This document shows positions 45,461 through 57,461 of a DNA stretch of 64,000 bases, in pieces (positions within the stretch are counted from its first letter, which is position 1; the number at the start of each line of letters is the position of its first letter). The DNA comes from Limonium bicolor. Taxonomy: Eukaryota > Streptophyta > Magnoliopsida > Caryophyllales > Plumbaginaceae. A program made the position numbers and the translations under genes. Under the pieces are notes generated by a model, which made no database searches, was not told the origin of the DNA, and saw only the letters and a list, made by a program, of their open reading frames with translations. The DNA lies in NCBI GenBank assembly GCA_023374045.1, contig JAIOTZ010000253.1, positions 1-64,000 of the forward strand. The letters run 5' to 3'.

Positions 45461-47637
45461 AACTAAGAATGAATTGGAAAGATAATGGTCTCGTGCAAAT
45501 GATGAAAACTGATTACTGGAGTGCCAAACATGGCAATGATGATAAGATGTATGCAATCAAAATATATGAAGGATACTCGTTCAAAACAGAAACTGTTGGA
45601 AAAGGTGCCAAACTTGGCGATGTTGAGGTGTTATGCAAAAGTTGTAAAATGCAACTAAAGTGTTTGTTGGAAGCTTGCCAAAACAAGGAACTGTTGAAAA
45701 ATGTGCCAAACATGGCAATGCTTGAGAAAACTCTACTGAAAAAAAGAAAGTGAAATGATCATTTCCTGACTAAAAATTTCATATCTACAATTTGTTTCTT
45801 AAGAAAATGAACATGCCGCTGGTGGAAGTGTGTGGTGTTTGTTGTGGTGTTAAAGGCTTTTCCGGTGTTCAGGATTTGCGATAGACCTGGGATCAGGCTA
45901 TGATTTTGGATGGTGGCTGGGTTATGACGGGCCTGATGTTTTTGTGGAGGTAAGGCCAATGACAGGCTTGAGGTGGAATGGTGGTGGTGATGTTTGAGCT
46001 CTGGGTTCGAATTGGTGTTGTCATAGCAATTGTTGGAACCAACAATTGCCCCCAGTACTTTTCCTTAAGACAATCTGAGCTAGAGTTCATGGCAATCGAT
46101 CGGAACGATCGATTGCCCCCAGTATTTTCTTTTATTAAACGTGCGAACGAGTCTCGTCCTTACAGGGTCAAGGCTTATGTTTTTATGTGGTGCTTCCTAA
46201 CCTACACTCGGCGTGTTTTGATGCTTGCACTCGTTCCTTACCTACGGTCACAACTTCTAGACCATTGAATTCGATATTTGACGGATTTACGCATTTGATC
46301 TGTTACTTTCACGTGATTGGACACACAACTATCAAGTCGGAAGTCTTTAAAGCTTATAACGTGGCCATGGGGTGTGATGAAGGACAACGGGACCATGGAG
46401 GGATATTTGAGGTATGTGGAGCTTAAGTGGGTGACCAAAGCTGCAACTTGCGTCTTCTCTCGGATTCATCTTCCTTGTCTTGAAGTCGTCTAGCTGCTTT
46501 GTGCTGACGTTGTTTTCGAGCTTCTGGACTTGGACTTTTGTCCTTCACACCATTTCTCTTTTCTTTGTCATTTGAATTTCTTCGAGGCACTTCGGGATTG
46601 CCTTTTTGTTTTATCCTTTCTTGACTTTGCCTTCGGGGTTCTTGTGTTTCCCGGCTTTGGGCTTCGAGAGCTATTTTGATGTGAGCTCTTTTGATCCTGT
46701 GTCACTCTGGGACCATTTGCGGATCGCTTCGTCATGCTGATAGTAGCATTGCTTCTTTGGACTGATGAGAATGTTATCTGAGAGTCGGGCTCCTCGCTTC
46801 CTTTGGTCACTGGGTCGGACATTCATCATTGGCTGGATTATTTTGTGGAGCTCATAATATTGAAAAAGGGATATACGAAAGGCTCAACGGGGGTGCCTAG
46901 GGTTTACAAGCTTTTGGCTATGTGATGCTGTACCTAGGTGCTTCGTCATCCTTGATAGTTGTGTATCTGTTCTTTGTTACTTTTCGCAGATCTAAGAGTA
47001 AATTTACAAATTATCTCCTTCGGTCGGAGTTATGCCGTTTACCTCACCTTTGAACGTGGTCTCACCGGAGTCGTGTAAAAATGACACGCTCGTTCACTCA
47101 TGGTTTTTCCGCTCAAGACACTCTCGCGAATTTCACTCAGAGACTAGTTCACACGTTTAAACAAAAGATTCGAAGACAATGATTCTAAACTCAGATTGCC
47201 CCCAGTATTGATTTGGGGTTTGTGACAACAGTTTGATAGATGTGGGCCTTGAACCTCATTGTGGGTTGTTTGGATATTATGTGGTGAGTTGTGGTGTTTG
47301 GTTAGGCATGTTCAAATTTTTAGAAACAAGAGACAAGCCGTTCCATCGCATAGTCAGAAAATGATTACTTCGTGAGTGCTCTTTTTTTTAAGTTTTTTTG
47401 AATAAACGAATGATGCTTTGTACAAAAATTATGAAAAAGGAACTATGTTTTATTCAACAAAAAGAATAATGTTGGAAATTACAAACTCAGGAAAACTACC
47501 GAAAATGATTCAAGGGAACTAACTACTACAAAAGTTAAAGACAACTAATCAAGAAAAGAAATGCATTTAATGAGAAAAAAAAAAAAACATTTCTGATGAT
47601 GCCTGGGCACGCGTGCTCTGCGCTCTCCACCATGTTC

Positions 47638-48259
47638 TTAGAATTGGAACCCTTGGTCAATCAGATCCTGGATTCTGTGTTGTAGGGCTCTGCAGTGGTC
47701 AGTGTCGTGACCGGGCAGCTGATGAAAGTGACAAAATTGATTAAGATCCTTCCCCAAATGAGTAGTTCCTGGCCTCAGGGCGAGCGGTTGCATCGGATAT
47801 CTTCCTCGAAGCTCTTCAAGTGCTTGTCTTGGTGTTCGGCCGATGTCTGTAAACTCTCTCTGTCGAGAACTCCGTCGGGATGGTTCTACTGTCCCAACTC
47901 CAACCAGGTCCTCTTGACTGTCGATCACTGTCTTCCTCATGTTGCCTGGTTCTCTTACGGTGCAGCTTTGGATGCAAGTTGCTGCTCCTGGTTGTCTGAT
48001 CACTTTCCTGAGTTCTGTAGCAATTTCTTTGACATTCCCCTCCGATCCTCGGACCCTAATGAGCCAACTTCATGCATTCATAAAGGGTGTTGAGAAGCCT
48101 GTCCACTAACTCATCCCGAGCTTGACGTTCGGACTCGAGGGAAAGAGCCTTTGCTTTCAACTCTTCGATAACAGCAACGTAGTTAGGTTCCACGGCGTCC
48201 ATGGCAGCACTATGCCTCTGCTCCATGGCTTCAATGGTGGCCATGTGCCTTTGTTCCAA
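47638..48259 (-). pseudogene. Element E gag remnants
   Basis: Two minus-strand pieces. The upstream one (48056-48259) is charged and likely coiled-coil (repeated MEQRH, then SLESERQARDELVDRLLN). The downstream one (47638-48003) has CHFHQLPGHDTDHCRAL followed by IQDLIDQGFQF, a pattern typical of the zinc-binding tail of Tat/Ogre gag. A stop and frame change separate them. The large capsid region that should lie between is missing, so this is a deleted, non-functional gag. Assignment rests on motif memory, not a search. Confidence 0.65.
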
Positions 48260-48329
48260 AATTGCGAGCTAGGCTTCCATGTCGATTGGACCGTACTTAG
48301 GACTTGAGTCTACCTGTGTCCAAGGTGTC

Positions 48330-49480
48330 CATTATTAGCTAACATAGGAAGTGGGCTGAAACATGATGCTTCACAAGATAGATCGAAATAGACTTAGGCT
48401 GAAAGCAAGTGGGCCAGGATACCCAGAGAATGAGGTGTTTGAGCTGGAGTATCTTATGAACTGGAACTTGGGCTGAAATCTAGACAGATGGCTTTGATTG
48501 GGCCTGAGAGGTGAACCTAGATCTAGGGTTTGGGGCTAGGGCCCAAATAAGAAGTTTACCTAGTCTAGAATGAGCCCTTGGGCCGGAATGTGTTTGGGCC
48601 TAGAGTAAAGCACATGGGCTGGAATGGTCCCTAAACCACAAATGGGCCTAACTTTCCTTGGGCCAGAGAAGATGGTTGCTAAGCAGAAAAAGATTTTATT
48701 TTTCAGAACTTGTGGGTTATTTCAAGTCCAGGTGGATTTCCTTTTATTTTGGGGCCTAGAACTAATTGGATAATTCAAATTGGGCCAGAAGAGAAATCAC
48801 CTAAGTCTAAGCTTTTGGGCCGAAGCCCGAACGATTCACATGTTAAACCAAACAGGGCTTCTGGGCCGCAAACAAATAGAGCTGTCAATTCGTGTTGGGC
48901 TAGGTTGATGTAGGAGAAGTTCCTATCAATCTCTAGGCTGGGTAGTGGGCCGATCACACAAGTAAACAAGGCCCACACAAATTCAACATGTCTTCACTAG
49001 ACGTTTAAATTGAACTGGGTATGGATCGATCCGGAGAGGTGCTTGGGGCGCGGGCCCAGGTCATCACAAAGGAATAGGGCTTGCACGCTATTCTCTTTGG
49101 GCTTCCCCACTCCTTTCACATCACCTGAAGGTGTGCGTCTACGGTCGGGTCTTTGACTGACCAAACAAAGGGCTAGGTAAGGGCACTGTCAGGAAAACGC
49201 TTGGGGCTAAGGCCCAGGTATTAAGGGGGTGTGGTTAGACGACACCCTCCTCTTTTCCCCCGCTTATTCACATCACCTAAAAGGTGTGAGTCCCTGACAG
49301 GGGACCCTCAAACGGGTCCCGGGTGAAATTGGTTTGTGTGGACCCTCGCTCTCATATGATGGGAAGGTGCAGAAAATTAAACGCGCACGAAAGTAAACAA
49401 ACAGAGTAATAAAGCCATAAGTAACATTTTCGAGTTAAGCCCTCTTTCTTAAAATTAAACAAGTTAAAATTAAGAATTTT
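48330..49480 (-). mobile_element. Element E 5' untranslated region, GGGCC-rich
   Basis: Non-coding. Rich in GGGCC/GGCCC and GGGCCTAGAG-like words at irregular spacing (48400-48990), followed by two related blocks around CTTGGGG(C)...GGCCCAGGT at 49040-49070 and 49195-49225. No gene is seen. Confidence 0.7.
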
Positions 49481-49497
49481 GTCCCCAGCAGTCGCCA
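49481..49497 (-). promoter_or_regulatory. Element E primer binding site, tRNA-Arg type
   Basis: In minus orientation TGGCGACTGCTGGGGAC begins 3 bases from the 5' LTR. It resembles the complement of a plant tRNA-Arg 3' end (TGGCGACTCCGCTGGGGA) with two bases missing in the middle. Ogre-type elements use tRNA-Arg. The gap makes the exact tRNA uncertain. Confidence 0.65.
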
Positions 49498-49500
49498 GTC

Positions 49501-51565
49501 TGTGAGCCTCGATTTTAAACCCTATCCTATGTTGATTAACTTGATTGGGATCTAATCGGGTTTTAGGTCCATTATAGCCTAAGATTAATAACTATGTCAT
49601 ATAACAATAATTATTAAAACCTAAGCTAGCTCACTGGAACCTATTATGAGTCGCCACCTAATTTTAACCTAGATCAAATTAGGAAAGGAGAGTTCAGGTT
49701 CGGGGCTTGATATTCGACTTAATTAGGGTTCAATTACTTTCATTACCCCTAGAAGTCGTTTTTTTCCTCTACTTAGTTAAATTACGGCTTATTACGAGTC
49801 GTTTTTAACCTAAGTGCGCGCTTCTGTTTTTTTATTTTTTAACATTTTTTTGACAGAAAATTAAAATGGAAATTAAAAGTTACCTAAACTAGGGTTTCGG
49901 AGGCAGAATTAGGTCAAATCTTTATTCTGTCCGTGGCCACGGACCTAATGTCCGAACCCACGGACCCCAGTTAACCTAATTACACAAAAAAGTCAAATTT
50001 GAACAGAAACGAGATTTTGAACAGTCCGAGGCCACGGACAGGACGTCCGTGGGCCCGAACATGTTTTATAAAACCCTAACTTTTGAGAATAAAAATATCC
50101 CGCCACCGTCCGGGGGCGTCCGGCTTTCGGACAGAGCGTCCGGCTTTCGGACAGAGCGTCCGGGACCCCGGACATAGCGTCCGTGGGTGCGGACCGACCT
50201 CGGACGGCGGCGTTAAGGCTGTTCCCGGCGGTGTTTTTGGCTCAAAATTTATGGGTACGTTGCCTGAAAGATTCTAAACATGTTAGTGATCAAAAGTTTT
50301 CAATTTGACTACGAATTAAGGACGAAACTTATTGAACAAGTTAGTGGACAGAAACGCAAACAAACCTTAATTCAGAAGCAAAGAAAAGTCAGTTCGAATA
50401 GGAATTTCAACCAGAAGCGTATTGTGATCAGTGGAGTTAAAGAATTCGAATTCTAACCTGTTTTGGCTTCGGGATTTGGTTGTTCCTTCACGTCGGGAAA
50501 CTTCGAACGCGTCGTTGGTAGCCGATCCGGTTCAGCTTCGACCCGAGCTTCTGATTTCTTCTTCCTTGTATGATTAAGGACGGTTTTCTTCTGTTTTTGT
50601 GATGTTTTGGTGCTTGGAAGTTCAATAGGAGAAGAAAGGATGAGTTTTTGGTGATTTTGGGGTGATTTCTCAGTGTTTCGGTCTTGATTTGAGGCTTGGA
50701 AGTGTAAAATCGTGCGAAGAAGGTTTGTGGCTGTATTCTCTGACTTTGGAGGTGTTCTCCCCTGCCCTAGTTCGTTTTTTGGGGGTCCTTTTATAGAAAG
50801 AGCATGGTCAAATTGATAGAGCAAGATCTTTATCTAAAACGCTGATTTCGTGCTCTAAGGGAATCTATTTTGTAAAATATGTTTCAGGCCGAGATAAATT
50901 ATGAAATTTTAACTGAAGATAAAGGATGATTTTTAAGAATTTTGAGAGTTGGAATCGGGTTATTTTGACTAATAACCGATTAGATAAAAATCTTGCAATC
51001 TGGAATCTCCCATAATTCATAACTTATTATTGGAAAGTCGAAATAACGAAATTCCAACGGCATTAGTCTCTAATAAACATCCTCTATCTTGTGTTAAAAT
51101 TTCATGACGTTTTGTTTTAATTTCGGTATTTTCCATAGGAGAGAGAAAATTGCAAAAATAATTGAATTTCTCTTTTAAATTTTGGGCTAAGGTACCAAAT
51201 AAAATAATTTCAGGTTTATGACTGTATGTAGTCATGATAACCATGTGACAATTTTATTTTAATTTTGGAAACCTTTTATTATTTCTATTTTGAGGTTATT
51301 TCATGTGTTAATTAAAGAAATTAGCTTATAATATGAATTAAAAGCCAGATTTCCAGAATAAATATTATCAGAAAATCATGAAATACCTCTCATAATGACT
51401 ATGATATTTGGAAGTGTTTGGAGATAATAAACAAGTCATATGAAAATAGAAAATCCCGATAATGTCCTTGGAAAATCCCGCCTCGGTGCTTTTTGACCCC
51501 TTTTGCCCTTTGTAACACGTATGCCTTAGAGACTACTCCGGGGGGTTGAAATTTTGGGTATAACA
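49501..51565 (-). mobile_element. Element E 5' LTR, 2065 bp
   Basis: Matches 42079-44092 with few substitutions. Small insertions include a duplicated GTCCGGCTTTCGGACAGAGC unit near 50130, a short one near 49864 and one near 51460 (AATGTCCTTGGAAAATCCCG-type). It carries the same palindromic GTCCG block. Confidence 0.9.
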
Positions 51566-51570
51566 CAGTC

Positions 51571-52061
51571 TTCCCAAGGTTGCATAGGTTTCTAATCTTA
51601 AGGTTTGTATGAAATAGTTTGGAAAACATTTTTTTTTTGTATATATATAATAAAAGACTAAAAAGTAGTAGTTGCAGTTGCAGTAGCAGCACTTGCTCTG
51701 TCAAGTGCGCAAGGCAGATGGAAATTTCAGTGGTTTACTTGTCATAGCGCTTGCAATATCAAGTGCGCCATGCAGATGGAAATTCTGGTTCAGTAATTAC
51801 CGGTCTCATTGACTCTGCGTCGTTGAGTATGGCTACATGATAATGTAAGCGTTAACATCCTGTTCATTTATATAATCCGTCAAGGTTCCAAGGGTACTCG
51901 TATCGAGTCCACAAACTAGTCTCCAAAATCATACACAAAAGGCGAGTGGTCAAGGACACACTCCCACATATTCATAACATATCTCTGTCTAACATCCAAG
52001 GTAAGTACACAACAAAGTAAGCAAAAGTCTTCCACCAGCGGTCTCATGGAGTTCAGGGTAC
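51571..52061 (-). mobile_element. Element F interior, right part downstream of gag (non-coding)
   Basis: Resumes F after element E. It contains CTGCATGGCGCACTTGATAT-like sequence (in reverse, 51705-51775) matching the LARD interior at 15156-15195. There is no protease or RT after gag, where pol would be expected, so F appears to lack pol rather than to have lost it by simple decay. Confidence 0.7.
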
Positions 52062-53438
52062 TCATGCCCTATCTACTCCCTTGCCCTTCACGGCTCCAGC
52101 ATCAGTAGATGTCTGGCCAACCTGACCGCCTCGTGGTACTCCAGATCCTCCAGCTGAGGTCTTCTGAGTATACCTTGGTGGCCTGTAGTTACGGCTCTCT
52201 GGGTTCATCCAGCACTCGAACTCCTGGTGGCCCTCTTTCTTGCAACACCGACATTCAACTTTGCGGCCTTCGCAGTCGACCCCAGGATGGTCCTTCCCAT
52301 AACGCTTACAATAGAAATGGCGTTGGGTCTGTCCGGTGCCTGATGGTAGTATTTAGTTTAAGTTAAAATCTAATGATATAAAAGTTGAGGTCACAATTGA
52401 ATTTAAGAGGTAGGTGTTCTCACCCTTAGGAGGTGCAGATCTCAGAGGCTGAGCATCTCTAGCTGGGCCGGTCAACCGAAGGACGGACTCTTTCCCCTTC
52501 GCTCCCTGGTGACCCTGCTGCCCTTTCTTTTGAAGGAATTTCCTGTTTAAGGTTTCGGGTCAGCATTCATAAGGTATTTAATATGACAAACAATTTAGAA
52601 TGGGATAAGTCCTTCTTTCCCTTCTTCTGGCCATCGCCTGGAGATGCTCCTCCACCCTCAGACTCTCCCTCAGGGTTCTTTCTCTTCTTTGCCCCGAGAG
52701 TCTCTTCTCGAGTCTGGAGCATTAGCTCCGTTCTCGAGGCAGCATCGTAACACTCCTGGAATCTCATTGGTAAGTTCTCACAAAGTTAATGGTAATGTAA
52801 TAAGTATAGAATTCATGGCTTTCATGTTAATACCTGGATGGTAGTGTAGAGGGTAGCACCCATCGCCATCTGGATGCGAAACAGTAATCCCCCCCGGAAC
52901 TTCTCAACCTTAACGGTCTCTGAGTAATCAACACTGGGGATAAAGTCCAGCAGACCAATGAATCGAGCGTAGTACTCATCCACGGTCAGACCTCCCTGGG
53001 ATAACGTTTCGAACTCATGGCGCTTCTTCTGCTTGAGATGCACCGGGTAGTACTTCCCTCTCAGCAACTCGACAAAGGCAGCCCACGAAAAGTCGGGCGT
53101 AGCCAGGTGATGGTCCTTGACCAACCTCCACCAAGTGCTGGCTGCATCCTTCAGATGGAAAGCAGCTATGACAACCTTCTGGTTGGCAGGTACTTGTAAA
53201 GCTTCGTAGGCCTTCTCATGTTCAACTATGAATCGCTCCAAGGCTACGGGGTCTGGCTCCCCTGAATATGTAGGTGGTCGGGTCTTGTTAACTGACTTCA
53301 GCCAGTTCGTTTCCCTGGGCTGTGGCGGGTGGGCTGGTGCTCCTCCAACTTGAGTACCAAGCTGTGCGAGAACAACCGCAATCTTCTCTGCAACTCCTGG
53401 ATTCGCGGGGTCACCGCATCCACCTCTACCAGTACCAC
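52062..53438 (-). pseudogene. Element F gag (three exons), cut by the insertion of element C
   Basis: Minus-strand capsid-like gag. Exon 1 (52834-53438) has ASTWWRLVKDHHL and KYYPVHLKQKKRHEF...VDEYYARF motifs of Ty3/gypsy chromovirus Gag. Exon 2 (52424-52755) is basic and begins ECYDAA. Exon 3 (52062-52339) has two CCHC-type zinc knuckles and stops at 52062-52064. Introns 52756-52833 (78 bp) and 52340-52423 (84 bp) obey GT-AG and match those of element C in place and phase. Exon 2 contains at least one stop near 52567. In the first knuckle the second Cys is Tyr (CKRYGKDH). The N-terminal part lies beyond element C, past 64000. Confidence 0.75.
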
Positions 53439-53837
53439 TGTAACACCCCTACTACACACTTAACATTAAATGAAATCGCAGCGGAAGAACAACTAAACAA
53501 TAACTAAACGATTCGGTGCTACAACGCCGTCAACCACCCACGTGGTTAACAAGGCAGAATAAATACAAGTGTACCGGTCTGATGATCAGACTCCCGAGCG
53601 TTAGGTACAAACAACCTTATATACATAACCAACATACCGAGTATTTAATACAAACCGTCACTGTAAACTGTACACATGAACTCCACTGTCAACTGTAAAT
53701 GACCATCACTGTAATACAAATGGTACCAAAATATAACACCACGGGAGCACAGGCGCATCCCGGGCCTACCGTCCAAAAATAATCAAAAGTATGACATAAC
53801 CTTGATCTACAACCACTCCGCTTCCTCGATCCTCATC

Positions 53838-56537
53838 CTGCAGTATAAATATGGAGCCCCCGAGGGGGTCAGCAACCCTTGGCTGGTATGGTTAACGCGC
53901 AGCCCATCGGCTACCGGGATACGCGCAACTAATTGTCATGATGACATGGCATTCATTTTAACATATAACATATACATATGGCATAGCAACAATATTGCAT
54001 AGCACAACATCACATACATAGTGAGTACACTTCCCACAACAACAAACCAAGAAGGTTAATCCACATAAGAAGCCTAGAGAATGGTTCACCCTCATGTTAA
54101 GCTTGTTACACACACTCATTACTGTTCTGTTAGTCGAACGAGTAACTTAAGTCACAGATGGATTGAATATTGTGACCCGAACACACCACACAAACACATG
54201 TTCCCACTAAACCGATCATAAGTCAGAATAGGTAAGCTTTGGAGGAAGCTAGCGGGAGATTGAACGCCAAATAAAGGAGAACAATCTTAACATCATAAGA
54301 GTCGAATCTGATACAGATATCTACTCTTATACTTACACGCGTGACCGGACAACCGGATTCCTCACCCCCAGTTAACACTCGTTACAAGTTCACTGTTGGA
54401 ACTCAATAACAAATCACAGCATGTGGTTAAGTCTTGTTAGTCACACACAAGGGGTATGAGTCACACTTCAACAATACAACATTATAAATAACTGTAAACT
54501 CGTTACATGACTTAAGTCTTACAAGGTCATAAACACACAGAAAAACAAACAACACACAAGCCGGTGTAAACCGGTAGGCAACAGACTGCAAGAAAACCAT
54601 ACCTTGGTCCTTGCTTCGATTGATTTTCACCGTAGGCCACTCCTATACATAATTAAGAATGTCGGTTAATTATCTTACTTAACTTCAAATTTACTAAGTG
54701 TTTAACATGGTTATATGACATGTTTTAATGCACAAACTAATCCTTGATTACCTTCATCATACCCCCTAGGGTTAACTACTTAAGCCACTCTTAGTTTGTT
54801 TTTTTTTTACAAGTTTTGGTCCGACCGACCTTACACAAGGTCGGTCCATTCCAGAACACATTACCGTAAAAAATTCTACTCCGACCGACCTTGCAAGTTC
54901 GGTCCACAAGGTCGGTCTATTCCCGAGAGTTTTTCCCCTTTGAAAACTCAGGCCCGACCGATCTTGGCAAGTCCGGTCGCAAGATCGGTCGATTCCTGAG
55001 ACTCACTTACGTACAAAGATTTAGGCATGACCGACCTTGTAAGTTTGGTCCCAAGGTCGGTCTATTCCAGAGACTCAATCCGTACTAAAAATCCATACCC
55101 GACCGACCTTGCAAGTCCGGTCCCCAAGGTCGGTCCATTCCAGAGACCATTTCTCGCAGGGTAAACTGGGCTCGACCGACCTTGCAGGTCCGGTCCCCAA
55201 GGTCGGTCTGCTCGAGACCCTTTTTTAATTGTCCTTTTAACTGCAAACTTCCCTACATATATCCTAGTATGTTCTAACCTTATTTGGGCACTTCAAACAC
55301 ACCTCAAGACCTCCATTAAACTCCTTAAATCATTCACTAAAATCCTCCTCAAGCATTACCCAAATTCTTATAAAAAGGTTTACACTTGTAATGTTTTTCA
55401 CTAAGTTTCTATGTGGTGTTTCATACCTATAACTTCCACTATTCCCAAATGTTTTCTCACCACTACAACATCATCTCCCAAGCATCTTTTCTTCCTAACC
55501 AAACTCCTTGAATATCTCTACAAGTTTATAGCTCCTTCATGCAACACATCCCTCCTCCCTTATTCACCAACATTGCACAAGTCCTAAGCACAATCTCCCC
55601 ATGATCTTGAACTATCCCAAACACTCACTTGCATTTTAAATCCTCTAAAACATTGTCTAAGTCCTTTTTACATCTTAGAATACCTTAATGCATGTTTCTT
55701 TCACTAGTAGAACACTTAATCATTCTAAACACCTCCTTACTCCCCAAAACTCATTTTAAACACCTAAAACTTCTTATACATTATCTAAATTTCGACATGG
55801 GTTCTCCTAGCATCTTGTTACAAACACAAAAACACAAGTTTCCATCATTAAACATTCAAGAACACTTAAACCCATCAAGAGCATTCTTATACACAAAACT
55901 TCACCAAACTTACACTACATCACAATATAGTGCATTATTTAAATTGCTTGGCACTTAGGCCCTTAAATAACATGGCTCTTAGGCCCTTAAGATGCATAAA
56001 GTTTAAACACTGAATTTCCATAATATATTTGCCTTTGACCTGCAAATACACTCAACAACACATATGCCCTTTTACTAGTCTCCTTGAGAACATTTTACTA
56101 AGTCATTCACCATTGGCTCCTTAGATCATTTTAATAAGCAACATAAGCTCATTTCTCCTAAGACTTTAAACTACATTAGGCTAGCACATTTACCTCTTTT
56201 CCTCACAAACTTCTTTCTTGTTTCCTTGATTAAAATCGGCAAGGCTTTAGTTGCTTGTCAACTTCTAAACATTATACAAATGATAAAATGAGTATACAAG
56301 CTTTATGCTTCATCTCATTGTAAACCATAGGGTATACATTGTTTTAAAACATTAAGATAGTTGTTTTACCTTGGTATTTGAAAGAGAGTTTGATTATGTA
56401 GCAAGAGAGGACTCCAACTAGTCCATGAAAGGTTGAAATGAAGCTAAAACAAAGCAATATAAAGAACCCCATCAATGGTGGTTCTCGGTCAATATCAAAA
56501 CAAGAAGGAAATGGAGTTTTTATTTGAGTTTCCTTAC
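53838..56537 (-). other. Predicted 2.7-kb leader intron inside the element C LTR
   Basis: Donor CTTCTAG|GTAAGGAAACTC at 56538/56537 and acceptor TTTATACTGCAG|GATGAGG at 53838/53837 on the minus strand correspond to those in the LARD. The donor core is unchanged although nearby LTR sequence has diverged. Predicted only. Confidence 0.45.
54820..55214 (-). repeat. ACCGACCTT/AAGGTCGGT hairpin array in the element C LTR, six units
   Basis: Six units of about 60-70 bp with CCGACCGACCTT...AAGGTCGGTC inverted pairs enclosing a second GCAAGT(C/T)CGGTC word, joined by ATTCC(A/C)GAGA(C/G)T. Homologous to the five-unit LARD array in reverse; the unit number differs. Confidence 0.9.
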
Positions 56538-57461
56538 CTAGAAGCAAAGGAGAACAATAATATGTGAAAAGATGAGCTCAAGCTCCTCCCATGGAGATTC
56601 CTCTTGGCCCCGAAATGGAGCTCTTGGAATTTTGAAAGGATGAAGAGCTTGAAGAGCTTGGGATGTGGTCTTAGTTTTTGATTTGGCAAAGTGAGCTAGG
56701 AATTACAAGTGATTGAAGATGAAGAATGATGGTGGTGGTGCTGTTGCAAAAATCGGAAATGAGAGAAAGAAGGAAGGTAGAAGACGGTGGGAACAAGGGA
56801 AATGAGAGAATGAAGAAGACTTAACTAGTTTTGATACTTAAGTAGTAAAGTAAATAGTGTTTTCTACTTTATTACTTTACTTAGCTTATTTTTTGTTTAA
56901 GTGTGGTGAGTCACCAAGAAAACCGGCCCCCATATTATACTAAGGGGTATTTTAGTCTTTGTTGACCAATTGTCACACTTATAATGACATATGTTATAAA
57001 CTAGCTTATTTAGTTACTATTCACAAAAACAAGGCACATAGTTGTGAAATTTTTGATTTCCCATTGATTAGACTTCCTAATGTGATACTAAGTAGTACAC
57101 ATATTAATTAAAGAGTAATGATGGACATTTAGCCATTCAAAACTCATTTACAAGACAATTTTTCAAAAACGTGCTTTAAGACTCCTTAAAGCACATTTTG
57201 TGTTTTAACTTGTTTTCAAGCTTGGTTTTCTTTGGTAATTGGTTTATTGTCATTAATATATAAATAAGGTCTTGGTAAGCTCATTAGGTCTTAACCAAGC
57301 TTATCCCAAGCTTAGAGCACATTTTAGCCCTAATTGACTTTAAGGCATTTATTTGTGTTTTCTTTGGTTTAAATTGTTTACTAATGTTTCTAAGACTCTT
57401 TTTAGTCTTAATATACCATATTTAAATGTTTAAACAACATACTAAGGTTTGGGGTATTTCA

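Larger units (their letters stand above)
42079..51565 (-). mobile_element. Element E: Tat/Ogre-like LTR retrotransposon lacking pol
   Basis: Flanked by the 5-bp duplication CAGTC (42074-42078, 51566-51570). LTRs 42079-44092 (3') and 49501-51565 (5'), minus orientation, starting TGTTATACCC and ending GCTCACA. The interior is 5.4 kb and holds only gag remnants and, in its 3' part, several tandem arrays. Arrays in the 3' untranslated region and a tRNA-Arg-type primer site suggest the Tat/Ogre group. No protease, RT or integrase is seen, so it must be mobilised in trans. Confidence 0.88.
53439..57461 (-). mobile_element. Element C 3' LTR, 4023 bp
   Basis: Minus orientation, TGAAATACCCCAAACC... 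to ...GGGTGTTACA. It is clearly alignable by eye with the LARD LTR in reverse (leader, donor region, hairpin array, GCCAAGCAATTTAA...GGGCCTAAGAGCCATG block near 55950) but more diverged than the two LARD LTRs are from each other. Frames inside are not genes. Confidence 0.92.

Noticed and set aside
45115..45753. 212-codon plus-strand open frame in element E
   Set aside because: Its first half is a translation of the GGGTCTCGCACTGA repeat array, it lies opposite to the element's coding strand, and no domain is recognisable.
46568..46822. Ser/Lys-rich 84-codon minus-strand frame in element E as an accessory gene
   Set aside because: Low complexity, no recognisable domain, in the element's 3' untranslated zone; evidence too weak to annotate.
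53401..53441. Deletion joining an LTR directly to gag in element F
   Set aside because: The LTR edge at 53439 belongs to element C, which has its own polypurine tract, pol, gag and 5' LTR further right; the gag is interrupted by insertion, not deleted.
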